A stretch of DNA of 34,935 bases from a virus. The notes beneath the pieces are model-generated. The model saw nothing but the letters and a program-made list of their open reading frames with translations, did not search any database and was not told where the DNA came from. Both the position numbers and the translations under genes were made by a program. Where the stretch lies: positions 1 to 34,935 of IMG/VR virus record IMGVR_UViG_3300044730_000623. One strand, written 5' to 3'. Shown here one piece after another: positions 24,357 to 30,160 of the stretch (its first letter is position 1; the number at the start of each line of letters is the position of its first letter).

Positions 24357-24910
24357 GGTTTGGTTCTGCAATTTTGCTGTGAGATGGCACGCTGTGCCGC
24401 AACGCTGGCCTTCAGGGCCTCGCTGACGCCCGGAAACTGACTGGCGGGTGCAGCGCTAGCCGAAGGTGCCTCCCCGCCGTCCACGACCTTCTGAAAGCCA
24501 CTGTCGGCCTTCCAGCGAAGGACTTGTGCTGCGCGGTGCGCCATCTCTTCGGCTTCGGTTCGCCCGTCGCGGCAGAAATCTTGCTCAAGCTGAAGATGGC
24601 GCGGCAGTCCCGGTGGCGGCATCTGCTCGCGCATGATGTCCACCAGATTGGCAACGGTGGGCCAGTAGGTCGAGCGGCGGATGTGTTCGGTCAGCGCGGC
24701 GTTCAGCCGTTCGGCGGGATAGGCCCCGAGGCTTGCGTGCCATTCCGCCGCCATCAGCCGCATGTCCGCGCCTCGTCGCTCGCCGTAATTCGCCAAACAG
24801 CGGGCCAAGAGCCTGGCAACGTCAGTCGATGACGCGCGCTGCGGCAAACCCGTGGCGGGCAATGTCGGAAAGCTGTTCGAGTTGCGATTTTCCGCTAATT
24901 CGTTGACCAT
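24353..24910 (-). CDS. Helicase-loader-like replication protein
   Basis: 185 residues, start supported by GGAG 6 bases before ATG 24910, although it overlaps the initiator gene by 89 bases. Core: DVARLLARCLANYGERRGAD, then MAAEWHASLGAYPAERLNAA and THIR-like RRSTYWPTVANLVDIMRE. This 'W...L..Y....l..A......S..WPt...L' pattern is seen in phage replication proteins paired with lambda O/DnaT-like initiators. The C-terminus is Ser/Ala-rich. Inferred to recruit the host DnaB helicase to the phage origin. No Walker motif, so not a DnaC ATPase. Confidence 0.55.
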   Translation of the reverse strand: MVNELAENRNSNSFPTLPATGLPQRASSTDVARLLARCLANYGERRGADMRLMAAEWHASLGAYPAERLNAALTEHIRRSTYWPTVANLVDIMREQMPPPGLPRHLQLEQDFCRDGRTEAEEMAHRAAQVLRWKADSGFQKVVDGGEAPSASAAPASQFPGVSEALKASVAAQRAISQQNCRTKP

Positions 24911-25628
24911 TTCGCGCTCCGTGGGCGTTCAAGGCCCAGTTAATCCACGTCCGTTTCCAGTCGATTTTCGTAGCCCCGCCGCCGCTTTTTGCGGCCCAGT
25001 AGTTGGCGAATTTCGTGGCCTCGGCGCGCAAGTCGATGGCAGGCAACTGGCCTTCAATCCGCGCATTTTCGCCGTCTTCCAGCCAATCGTCGGGCACGAC
25101 CGCGTCGGCAGGCCAGCGGGTTCCGCGAACTTCCCGGCTTGGTTTTTTCAAAACGGGCTTGGCAAGGATTTGGGGTTCTGGTGGGTCAGCGCGAACTTGT
25201 TCGCGCGCCTCTCTAATCTTCTCTTCTCTATTCTTATCTGTATCTACTCTTATCTGCGCCGTTTCTGAAACGTTACACGGCGTTTCATCGTGCGCCTCAT
25301 TGAGTTTTTGGCGCTTTTGTCGGAATTTTCTAACCCGGTCGGTTGAATTATCGCTGCTCTTCTGGTGGTCGTCCCAGTCGTGCAAGCGCAGCCCTGCGTT
25401 ACCAACACGAACAATGAGTCCGTTTCTCTGTAACGTTGCAAGAAACGTTTCAACCTGCGTTTCACCAAGGCGCATTGTCCAAGCAATGTCAGCCACTGAA
25501 GGCAAGCGCCCATCATCGTCTGACAGGCAGAGGCAGTTTGTCCAAAACCCAACCACCTCAAGACCCAGGCGTTGAAGTTTCGGGTTGTTGACAGTCCCCC
25601 GATAAAGGCGAAGCCATGGCTGGGCCAT
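24822..25628 (-). CDS. Replication initiator / primosomal DnaT-like protein
   Basis: 268 residues. The N-terminal ~105 residues are a winged-helix domain (AQPWLRLYRGTVNNPKLQRL ... MRLGETQVETFLATLQRNGL ... LRLHDWDDHQ) of the type in lambda O and DUF1376 initiators. A charged linker (~105-160) follows. The C-terminal ~70 residues, with FANYWAAKSGGGATKIDWKR and TWINWALNAHG, match the DnaT-like ssDNA-binding module. The gene contains an iteron cluster and an 18-bp palindrome, so the origin probably lies within it. The start directly abuts the preceding stop (TGAATG). Confidence 0.75.
   Translation of the reverse strand: MAQPWLRLYRGTVNNPKLQRLGLEVVGFWTNCLCLSDDDGRLPSVADIAWTMRLGETQVETFLATLQRNGLIVRVGNAGLRLHDWDDHQKSSDNSTDRVRKFRQKRQKLNEAHDETPCNVSETAQIRVDTDKNREEKIREAREQVRADPPEPQILAKPVLKKPSREVRGTRWPADAVVPDDWLEDGENARIEGQLPAIDLRAEATKFANYWAAKSGGGATKIDWKRTWINWALNAHGARNGQRISGKSQLEQLSDIARHGFAAARVID
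25189..25463. other. Putative replication origin: palindrome, AT-rich tract and CGTTTC iterons
   Basis: Three elements lie inside the initiator gene. (a) GCGCGAACTTGTTCGCGC at 25189-25206, a perfect 8-bp inverted repeat with a 2-bp spacer. (b) A ~50-bp pyrimidine- and AT-rich tract at 25207-25256, the least GC-rich stretch nearby. (c) Seven copies of the hexamer CGTTTC/GAAACG at 25260, 25267, 25281, 25421, 25442, 25446 and 25458; two pairs form palindromes (CGTTTCtGAAACG and GAAACGTTTC). A region of 204 bp would contain about 0.1 copies by chance. This mirrors lambda ori, where iterons plus an AT-rich region lie in gene O. Confidence 0.5.
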
Positions 25629-26189
25629 TCAAAATGCCTCCGCGAGTTGCTTGTTCTGCAAGGCCAGTGGCTTTGCCGTGTTCAGGATGATGCCGGCGTC
25701 GTTCAGGTCCGCGATGGGAACGCAGCGCCCCCACGTGTCGTTCAACTGGTCGCGTCGGCTCTGGGGCTTTTCCTCGTAGCGGTAGAGGTTGCCTTCGCTG
25801 AAGGCCCACTGCTTCAGGGCGAAGAAATCCAGCGTGTGCAGCTCATCCCGGTCGAGGAAGTGGTAGAGAAGCAAGTCGGCCTTCAGCTTGAACATCCAGC
25901 CTGGGTTCGACCCGCGTTCGGCATGTGAATGGCGGTTCTGCAAATTGCGGTTTGACCACGTCTCGAGAAACAGGTTCCCCGTGTATCGGCTTTCAGCCTT
26001 CACCTCGACCGAGCGAAGGAAGCCCTGCTTGTTCGTGAACAGCATGTCGCCCACGGTTTCCTGCAAGGCCATGGCGAGCGGCCCCTTGTCGTTCCAGACA
26101 AGCTGCCCGTCCGTCTTCTCTTTGAGATACGGGCGCAGGATGGTCATGCTCTCGACTTCGACCATGCGGGCGGATTGGAAGGCTGACAT
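25629..26189 (-). CDS. Putative PD-(D/E)XK nuclease
   Basis: 186 residues from ATG 26189 (TAATG overlap; purine-rich GGTGAGG site). Around residue 50: ETVGDMLFTNKQGFLRSVEVKAESR gives D (GDML) and E-V-K, the order D...ExK of PD-(D/E)XK enzymes, followed by a NLFLETWSNRN strand-loop. The C-terminus has DLLLYHFLDRDELHTLDFFA, probably the last conserved strand and helix. It may be an endonuclease of restriction or repair type; I cannot tell which. It sits immediately upstream of the initiator. Confidence 0.45.
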   Translation of the reverse strand: MSAFQSARMVEVESMTILRPYLKEKTDGQLVWNDKGPLAMALQETVGDMLFTNKQGFLRSVEVKAESRYTGNLFLETWSNRNLQNRHSHAERGSNPGWMFKLKADLLLYHFLDRDELHTLDFFALKQWAFSEGNLYRYEEKPQSRRDQLNDTWGRCVPIADLNDAGIILNTAKPLALQNKQLAEAF

Positions 26190-26404
26190 TACCGCCTCAC
26201 CGCCTTGTTGATTTTGAACCGTGGCACCCCGCCGACCATGTCGGAGCGGATGCCGATAACCGTGTGCGCGCTTTCGGTCTTTCCCTGGCTTTCGATTTCC
26301 ACGTTGACCAGATAGCCCCGGTCCGACCAGTAGGCCGTGATAATGCGGGCGAGCGCCTTTGCGCCCTCGACATTGCACCAGTCGCGTGTCGGCAGTTCTT
26401 TCAT
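26189..26404 (-). CDS. Hypothetical 71-residue protein
   Basis: Start at ATG 26404, ATGA overlap with the DUF1064 gene; ends in the TAATG of the putative nuclease. Composition: helix (NVEGAKALARIITAYWSDRG), then strands YLVNVEIESQ and HTVIGIRSDMVGGVPRF. A small alpha/beta fold, possibly a nucleic-acid-binding or accessory protein of the nuclease. No family recognised. Confidence 0.6.
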   Translation of the reverse strand: MKELPTRDWCNVEGAKALARIITAYWSDRGYLVNVEIESQGKTESAHTVIGIRSDMVGGVPRFKINKAVRR

Positions 26405-26712
26405 GCTTCCACCACGTCGATATTGAGCAGCGCCTTCATGAGTTTGACCTTGAGGCGATAGGTCGGTGTGCGCACACCCTTCACGTCCAGAACGACGCGG
26501 GCCTGCTTTGCCTTGTCGAAGAAGATTTCGTCGGCCACGTAGTCGCAAATGTGGTGCCCGTTGATTTCCAGCCTGAACCGCTTCTGGCGTTCGAGGTGGC
26601 TAATCTCACCCGCCTTCTCGCGCAGCTTGGATACGCACCAATGCTGGTATTCACGCTGGCTGGCAAAGCGGCCTTCTTCGGTCGTCACTGGCTTGGCGCG
26701 ATATTTGTTCAT
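26401..26712 (-). CDS. DUF1064-family phage nuclease-like protein
   Basis: 103 residues matching the DUF1064 layout: KYRAKPVTTEEGRFASQREYQH, then LREKAGEISHLERQKRFRLE, the Y-x-A-D metal-site part in ICDYVADEIFFDKAKQARVV, D-V-K (LDVKGVRTPTYRLKVKLM) and an amphipathic end. The D...E and DxK pattern is a PD-(D/E)XK-like nuclease site, and DUF1064 proteins are commonly found near phage replication and recombination genes. Start is ATG 26712, overlapping the micro-gene stop. Confidence 0.75.
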   Translation of the reverse strand: MNKYRAKPVTTEEGRFASQREYQHWCVSKLREKAGEISHLERQKRFRLEINGHHICDYVADEIFFDKAKQARVVLDVKGVRTPTYRLKVKLMKALLNIDVVEA

Positions 26713-26801
26713 GGTTGCGCGGCCCCGGCCAGAGGGTGAAACCGGAGCCGCGCGGGCACTGCACCGCCGGGCACGATTAGGCTGTGCAGTGCGTTGTTCA
26801 T
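26709..26801 (-). CDS. Candidate micro-gene, 30 residues
   Basis: The only space between DUF1064 and the 94-residue gene contains an open frame that begins with ATG 26801 and ends with TGA 26709, and each end makes an ATGA overlap with its neighbour. The product is MNNALHSLIVPGGAVPARLR plus FHPLAGAAQP. No SD is needed if coupled. This perfect fit to the operon's junction pattern is the argument that it is translated. Codon content is ordinary, and nothing is known of function; it may exist only to keep ribosomes coupled. Confidence 0.45.
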   Translation of the reverse strand: MNNALHSLIVPGGAVPARLRFHPLAGAAQP

Positions 26802-27082
26802 ATGCCAGCCGCCTTTGTCAGACTTGCAGCCTTCTCAGCCGTGGCACTGGGCATGGGCTTATCAAGAACCAGCGCCGCCGGGTCACGTACCGGCGTGCCC
26901 TTGATTTGCGCCGAGCAAATGCGCCAGTGCGCAAGTAGGCGGTCAACCAAGTGCTGCTTCTTGGACATGGTGCCCAGACCGATAAGCGGGTCGCGGTTCA
27001 CCTCGTCGATAATCTTGGAGATACTGTCGGCAGTCATTTCCTGAATGCCGCTTTCGCGCTTGATAGCTTCAAGCAGTTTCAT
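26798..27082 (-). CDS. Hypothetical 94-residue helical protein
   Basis: Begins at ATG 27082, 14 bases inside the DnaA-like gene. Segments: LLEAIKRESGIQEMTADSIS, then KIIDEVNRDPLIGLGTMSKK and HLVDRLLAHWRICSAQIKGT, i.e. amphipathic helices with a possible DNA-contact face. C-terminus is Ala/Ser/Lys-rich. No family recognised. Early-operon context suggests a regulatory or replication accessory role. Confidence 0.6.
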   Translation of the reverse strand: MKLLEAIKRESGIQEMTADSISKIIDEVNRDPLIGLGTMSKKQHLVDRLLAHWRICSAQIKGTPVRDPAALVLDKPMPSATAEKAASLTKAAGI

Positions 27083-27611
27083 GCTTCACCTCTTCCGTTT
27101 GGGGTTGACCCACCAGTTCAGCCAGTCGTTTCGCGCTGGCTTTTCTTGTCTGCCACTGGATTTCCCGCTGCGTGGGAACGCGCGGCAGCTTGGGCAATCG
27201 CGGCGGTCGCGGCGGATTGATTGGCGGGCACATGGTCGGCTGTGCCAGGTTGTGCATGACCGTCGTGTGGTCCTTGCCGCCGAAATACTGACCTATGCGC
27301 GGATACGACCAGCCCCGCACTTCGCGGATACGACGCATGGCGTCACGGCGCGCATAGACATACGGGCGCTTGCGCTCGTTGCTGCACAGGTCGGCAAAGG
27401 TGATTGACGTGGCATTCAGCGTGTTGTGCCACCACAGGATTTCTTCGACGAGCGAGCGGGTATCCTGACCCGGTGTGCGAATGTCGTCCTGAATCTTGCG
27501 CGCGTTCCAGATTGTCGATTCGGGGACACGAAGGCGAAACGACGCCTGCCGCGTGCATTCATTGTGAATTGGTAAATTTGATTGCGCGCATTCTTCCTTC
27601 ACGATGACCAT
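27069..27611 (-). CDS. DnaA domain-IV-like DNA-binding protein
   Basis: 180 residues. Residues ~80-120 contain RPYVYARRDAMRRIREVRGW, SYPRIGQYFGGKDHTTVMHN, the helix-turn-helix signature of DnaA domain IV (RQ.A.Y..R...S...IG..FGgrDHtTV.Ha). DnaA domains I-III, including the AAA+ ATPase, are absent. After it comes a Pro/Arg-rich linker and a helical C-terminus. ATG 27611 has a GGGGGA site. The protein could bind DnaA boxes and so load phage replication, block host initiation, or regulate transcription; which is unknown. Confidence 0.75.
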   Translation of the reverse strand: MVIVKEECAQSNLPIHNECTRQASFRLRVPESTIWNARKIQDDIRTPGQDTRSLVEEILWWHNTLNATSITFADLCSNERKRPYVYARRDAMRRIREVRGWSYPRIGQYFGGKDHTTVMHNLAQPTMCPPINPPRPPRLPKLPRVPTQREIQWQTRKASAKRLAELVGQPQTEEVKHETA

Positions 27612-27623
27612 GTATCGTTCCCC

Positions 27624-27869
27624 CTATTCTGCTGCTGACTGCTCGAATGCGCGGCGCGGTCCGGGCTTGCTGGTTTCCAGCAGGCTGTCGGAAATGGCGA
27701 ACTTGTTTTCGCCCGCAAGGCTGATGACGCGCGGGATGACCCACGCAGGGAGCCTGTTCGACTTCCGCCAGTTTGAGACGGCGGACGGGTTCACGGCAAA
27801 GAACACAGCGGCCTTGGAGGTTCCGCCTATGCGCTCGATTAGCTGGTCTACAGTTGTGATTTTCGTCAT
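27624..27869 (-). CDS. Cro/YdaS-like HTH repressor, first gene of the early minus operon
   Basis: 81 residues. An HTH unit spans TVDQLIERIGGTSKAAVFFA, then NPSAVSNWRKSNRLPAWVIP, with 'AVSNWR' as the recognition helix start. The C-terminus has no multimerisation domain that I can name. Size, sequence and divergence from the XRE gene place it as the Cro analogue. The ATG coincides with the predicted transcription start of its promoter, so the message may be leaderless; no Shine-Dalgarno is present. Confidence 0.8.
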   Translation of the reverse strand: MTKITTVDQLIERIGGTSKAAVFFAVNPSAVSNWRKSNRLPAWVIPRVISLAGENKFAISDSLLETSKPGPRRAFEQSAAE

Positions 27870-27875
27870 GTCGCC

Positions 27876-27905
27876 AGTCTATTCAAGCTGCTTGAACAGT
27901 GTCAA
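27876..27905 (-). promoter_or_regulatory. Early leftward promoter overlapping operator O1
   Basis: On the minus strand TTGACA (consensus -35; plus-strand 27900-27905), then an 18-bp spacer, then TAGACT (-10; 27876-27881). The 15-bp operator fills the spacer, so a bound repressor blocks RNA polymerase. The expected start is about seven bases after the -10, at or next to the ATG at 27869. Confidence 0.7.
27882..27896. promoter_or_regulatory. Operator O1, perfect palindrome
   Basis: TTCAAGCTGCTTGAA is a perfect 7-1-7 inverted repeat. The same word with one or two changes recurs at 28287 and 28318. A degenerate copy, gtcaagacccctgaa at 27901-27915 (10 of 14 non-central positions), lies next to it, 19 bp away, upstream of the weak plus-strand promoter. 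Confidence 0.8.
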
Positions 27906-27921
27906 GACCCCTGAATGTGAA

Positions 27922-27950
27922 CTGACAGCGCGCCCGACTGAAAACATCAT
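27922..27950 (+). promoter_or_regulatory. Candidate weak promoter for the XRE repressor
   Basis: CTGACA (27922-27927), 17-bp spacer, CATCAT (27945-27950). The -35 is good and the -10 poor, the pattern of a maintenance promoter needing activation. The start predicted from it falls on the ATG at 27957, again leaderless. The degenerate operator just upstream could provide the activator site. Confidence 0.4.
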
Positions 27951-27956
27951 GTCGCC

Positions 27957-28223
27957 ATGAATCAACGTTCCTCACTCCCCGCCATTGCCAAGCGTCTCGA
28001 ATTGACGCGGACGGTTCTCGGGCTGTCGCAAGCCGAATTTGCCGAAGGTGCAGGCATAGCCAGGAACACCTATAATCAGTGGGAGAAGGCCAAGGGCAGG
28101 CCGCAGTTGGATGGGGCGATGGCGCTGTGCCAGACCTATGCCCTTACCCTTGACTGGATATACTTTGGCGAAAAAGCGGGCCTGAGCTATGCGCTCGCCC
28201 AGAAGCTCAACACCGCCGCTTGA
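27957..28223 (+). CDS. XRE-family HTH repressor (small CI-like)
   Basis: 88 residues: an N-terminal helix, then the complete XRE HTH, LTRTVLGLSQAEFAEGAGIA, RNTYNQWEKAKGRPQLDGAM, and a C-terminal LDWIYFGEKAGLSYALAQKL that may form a dimerisation helix. It lacks the LexA-like peptidase domain of classical CI proteins, so induction cannot use RecA-driven self-cleavage; release must use another route. Divergent from the Cro-like gene, with operators between and downstream. It is the only obvious lysogeny repressor in the window. Confidence 0.8.
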   Translation: MNQRSSLPAIAKRLELTRTVLGLSQAEFAEGAGIARNTYNQWEKAKGRPQLDGAMALCQTYALTLDWIYFGEKAGLSYALAQKLNTAA

Positions 28224-28286
28224 CAAAATTTGCAGACTGAATCACGGCGACCTACCGCACCGTCAGGCATATTGCTAAAATTTTAA

Positions 28287-28301
28287 TTCAGGCTGCTTGA
28301 A
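28287..28301. promoter_or_regulatory. Operator O2
   Basis: TTCAGGCTGCTTGAA, one mismatch from perfect symmetry. Its start is 31 bp before that of O3, about three helical turns, so dimers on both could contact each other on the same face. Confidence 0.7.
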
Positions 28302-28309
28302 CTTTTCGC

Positions 28310-28338
28310 TTGCATGATTCAAGCGGCTTGAATACAAC
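28310..28338 (+). promoter_or_regulatory. Rightward promoter of the recombination operon, overlapping O3
   Basis: TTGCAT (28310-28315), 17-bp spacer, TACAAC (28333-28338). As at the leftward promoter, the operator lies inside the spacer. It should drive the coupled operon starting at 28367. Confidence 0.55.
28318..28332. promoter_or_regulatory. Operator O3
   Basis: TTCAAGCGGCTTGAA, perfect symmetry around the central base. Consensus from all three sites is TTCARGCNGCTTGAA, and N is central, as in lambda-type operators. Confidence 0.75.
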
Positions 28339-28366
28339 AACCACGTCACAACGGAGGACGTGGACA

Positions 28367-28576
28367 ATGACATTCAAGAAGAAACAAGACTGGACACCCG
28401 GCGCGACGGTGCGCGTTGGGTTCATGACGCTGACCGTCGTTCGCAAGGTGGCGACACCCGGTGACTTCCACCCTGACGTTTATCACCTGACCGCCACGAA
28501 CGGGCGCGCATACACCTTCCAGCCGCATCACGGTCTGTCAGCTGGTCACCACGCCGGCGCGGGGGAAATGTCATGA
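28367..28576 (+). CDS. Hypothetical 69-residue protein, first gene of the rightward operon
   Basis: GGAGGA eight bases before ATG 28367 is one of the strongest ribosome sites in the window, so this start is well supported. The product is a small beta-rich domain: KKKQDWTPGATVRVGFMTLT, then VVRKVATPGDFHPDVYHL, TNGRAYTFQPHHG. SH3-like small barrel is possible. ATGA overlap with the next gene. Confidence 0.65.
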   Translation: MTFKKKQDWTPGATVRVGFMTLTVVRKVATPGDFHPDVYHLTATNGRAYTFQPHHGLSAGHHAGAGEMS

Positions 28577-28731
28577 CCCCGGAGCGTTTCAGCGCAGCGG
28601 TCGTTATCGCTGCCATTTTCTTTGGCGCGGGTCTGACCGCCTTCAATATCGGGCGATACGACGCCCAGCAGCGCATTTCGTGCAAGGCGCTGAAGCCCCT
28701 CACCCTGCCAGTGAAGGGGACGCTGCCATGA
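28573..28731 (+). CDS. Small single-pass membrane protein, 52 residues
   Basis: Begins at ATG 28573 (ATGA overlap) and ends with TGA overlapping the next ATG. The product starts MTPERFSAAVVIAAIFFGAG, giving a transmembrane helix (~7-25), then LTAFNIGRYDAQQRISCKAL and a short Pro/Leu end. Charges suggest the N-terminus outside or inside is uncertain. Early-operon single-helix proteins sometimes modify the host membrane or exclude other phages. Confidence 0.6.
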   Translation: MTPERFSAAVVIAAIFFGAGLTAFNIGRYDAQQRISCKALKPLTLPVKGTLP

Positions 28732-28940
28732 AGAACCGCGCACAAATCGAAGAAGCATGCCAGCACCCTGACTTGCTGGCCGCAGCCGAACAACTGACCG
28801 TCGCGGAGAACCTGAAGAAGGAACTGGCCGCCGAGCGTCATGTAAGCACGGCGAAGGCTGTCGCTTATGAAATGGCCCTCACCCAATGGGCGCGCGCAAG
28901 CATGAAGTTTGAGCGGCTCCTGTCGGAGGCGCTGGCATGA
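28728..28940 (+). CDS. Hypothetical helical protein, 70 residues
   Basis: Start at ATG 28728 (ATGA overlap). Product: KNRAQIEEACQHPDLLAAAE, then LTVAENLKKELAAERHVS, AKAVAYEMALTQWARASMK; long amphipathic helices with heptad-like Leu/Ala spacing. No family recognised. Confidence 0.6.
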   Translation: MKNRAQIEEACQHPDLLAAAEQLTVAENLKKELAAERHVSTAKAVAYEMALTQWARASMKFERLLSEALA

Positions 28941-29161
28941 CCAACGTCACCAACCTGTTTTCAGAGACGGAGCGCCTGAGCAGTCAGGACGCTTTGAAGA
29001 GCGCCATCAGGCAGCAACTCGCAGCAGCGATTGGAATCCTGCAGCGCGAGGAAACCCCAGACGCGGACATATTGTTTGTCCTGCGCCGCATGGAAGAGGC
29101 CGCGAACCTTGTTCGCGTCATGTACGAAATGCGCGAATTGAAGGAGGATGTCCGTGTATAA
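28937..29161 (+). CDS. Hypothetical helical protein, 74 residues
   Basis: ATGA overlap with the previous gene. Mainly helical: SSQDALKSAIRQQLAAAIGI, then DILFVLRRMEEAANLVRVMY and a charged end. Residues 50-65 could be a coiled coil. Overlaps the next gene by 8 bases. No family recognised. Confidence 0.55.
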   Translation: MTNVTNLFSETERLSSQDALKSAIRQQLAAAIGILQREETPDADILFVLRRMEEAANLVRVMYEMRELKEDVRV

Positions 29162-29399
29162 AGATTACGTGGGTCCAGACAGCAAGTGGCTGGACGAAGA
29201 CGTGGACGACATCGCCGCCGTTCAGCAGCAAATCGAAGCCCTTCGCCGACTTGTCAACCGCCTGAAAATGAACAGCGTGGCGGGCAAGAAGTGGCAAGAA
29301 GAAATCTACGATTTGCTGGAAGTCGCACTGCACGACAGCAGCACTGAATGGCTGGTCCAGAAGGGTCGTGACCTGACGGCCATTCGGGAGCCGTTCTGA
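29154..29399 (+). CDS. Hypothetical acidic helical protein, 81 residues
   Basis: I chose the GTG at 29154: the AAGGAGG at 29141-29147 is six bases upstream of it, whereas it directly abuts the ATG at 29148. The product YKDYVGPDSKWLDEDVDDIA, then IEALRRLVNRLKMNSVAG is helical. It ends TGATG into the exonuclease, so coupled. Function unknown; the position suggests a recombination accessory role. Confidence 0.55.
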   Translation: MYKDYVGPDSKWLDEDVDDIAAVQQQIEALRRLVNRLKMNSVAGKKWQEEIYDLLEVALHDSSTEWLVQKGRDLTAIREPF

Positions 29400-30160
29400 T
29401 GGACAGGCGCGGTTATATCGGCGGGTCAGACGCAAACATTATCCTGTCGGGCGATGCACAGCGCATTGCCCGGCTGGTCGCGGAGAAGCGCGGCGAAGTG
29501 GAACCGGAAGACCTGTCCCGGTCGCTTCCGGTTCAGCTTGGCGTGTGGACGGAGCAGTTCAATCGGAACTGGTACGAACTACAGACCGGGAACCAAGTGA
29601 CCGGGGTGGACGAAGTCTGGACGCACCGGGACCATACGTTTATCCGCGCCAGGCTGGACGGATTTGTGGGCGACGCAGTTTATGAAGCCAAGCACGTCAA
29701 TCCCTTCGGCGATATCGAAGCGGTCGTGCAGCGGTACATGCCGCAGCTTCACCACTACATGACGGTGACGGGAAAGCGCTCGGCAATACTCAGCGTACTG
29801 GTCGGCACGCAGCGGTGGGAATGTTTCACCGTCGATTACGACCCGTTTTATGCCGACTTGCTTTTGAACGCCGAACTTCAGTTCTGGAACAACGTCCAGA
29901 ATGGCGGGGACGTGACCCCAGTCACGGCAGAACCACCCAAGCCCCGCAATGCGAAGCTGAAGGTGGACATGACGGGCCACAATGAGTGGGCCATTCTGTC
30001 TGGCGTCTGGGCGGAAACCACCGACGCGGCCAAGCGCAACACATGGGCCGTGAAGGAGCTGAAAGCATTGGTGCCAGCAGACGCCGCCGAAGCAATCGGT
30101 CACGGCGTGATTATCAAGCGCGCGGCGAATGGCAATCTCAGCATAAGGGCTGCGAAATGA
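29399..30160 (+). CDS. YqaJ/lambda-type recombination exonuclease
   Basis: 253 residues. Hallmarks of the YqaJ/lambda-Exo superfamily: an N-terminal IGGSDANII, then ARLVAEKRGEVEP, and VQLGVWTEQFNRNWYELQTG with the G..tE motif. The metal-binding D is in FIRARLDGFVG and the E-x-K is YEAKHVN (residues ~95-101); then Q-Y/H-Y in PQLHHYMTVTG. This 5'-3' exonuclease makes 3' overhangs for the Erf annealing protein two genes downstream. Catalytic residues look intact. ATGA into the HNH gene. Confidence 0.85.
   Translation: MDRRGYIGGSDANIILSGDAQRIARLVAEKRGEVEPEDLSRSLPVQLGVWTEQFNRNWYELQTGNQVTGVDEVWTHRDHTFIRARLDGFVGDAVYEAKHVNPFGDIEAVVQRYMPQLHHYMTVTGKRSAILSVLVGTQRWECFTVDYDPFYADLLLNAELQFWNNVQNGGDVTPVTAEPPKPRNAKLKVDMTGHNEWAILSGVWAETTDAAKRNTWAVKELKALVPADAAEAIGHGVIIKRAANGNLSIRAAK

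Larger units (their letters stand above)
28224..28366. other. Regulatory gap upstream of the plus-strand operon
   Basis: 143 bases. It holds two operators (28287-28301 and 28318-28332), an AT-rich stretch (gctaaaattttaatt, 28274-28288) and one promoter (28310-28338). No gene seen. Confidence 0.6.
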
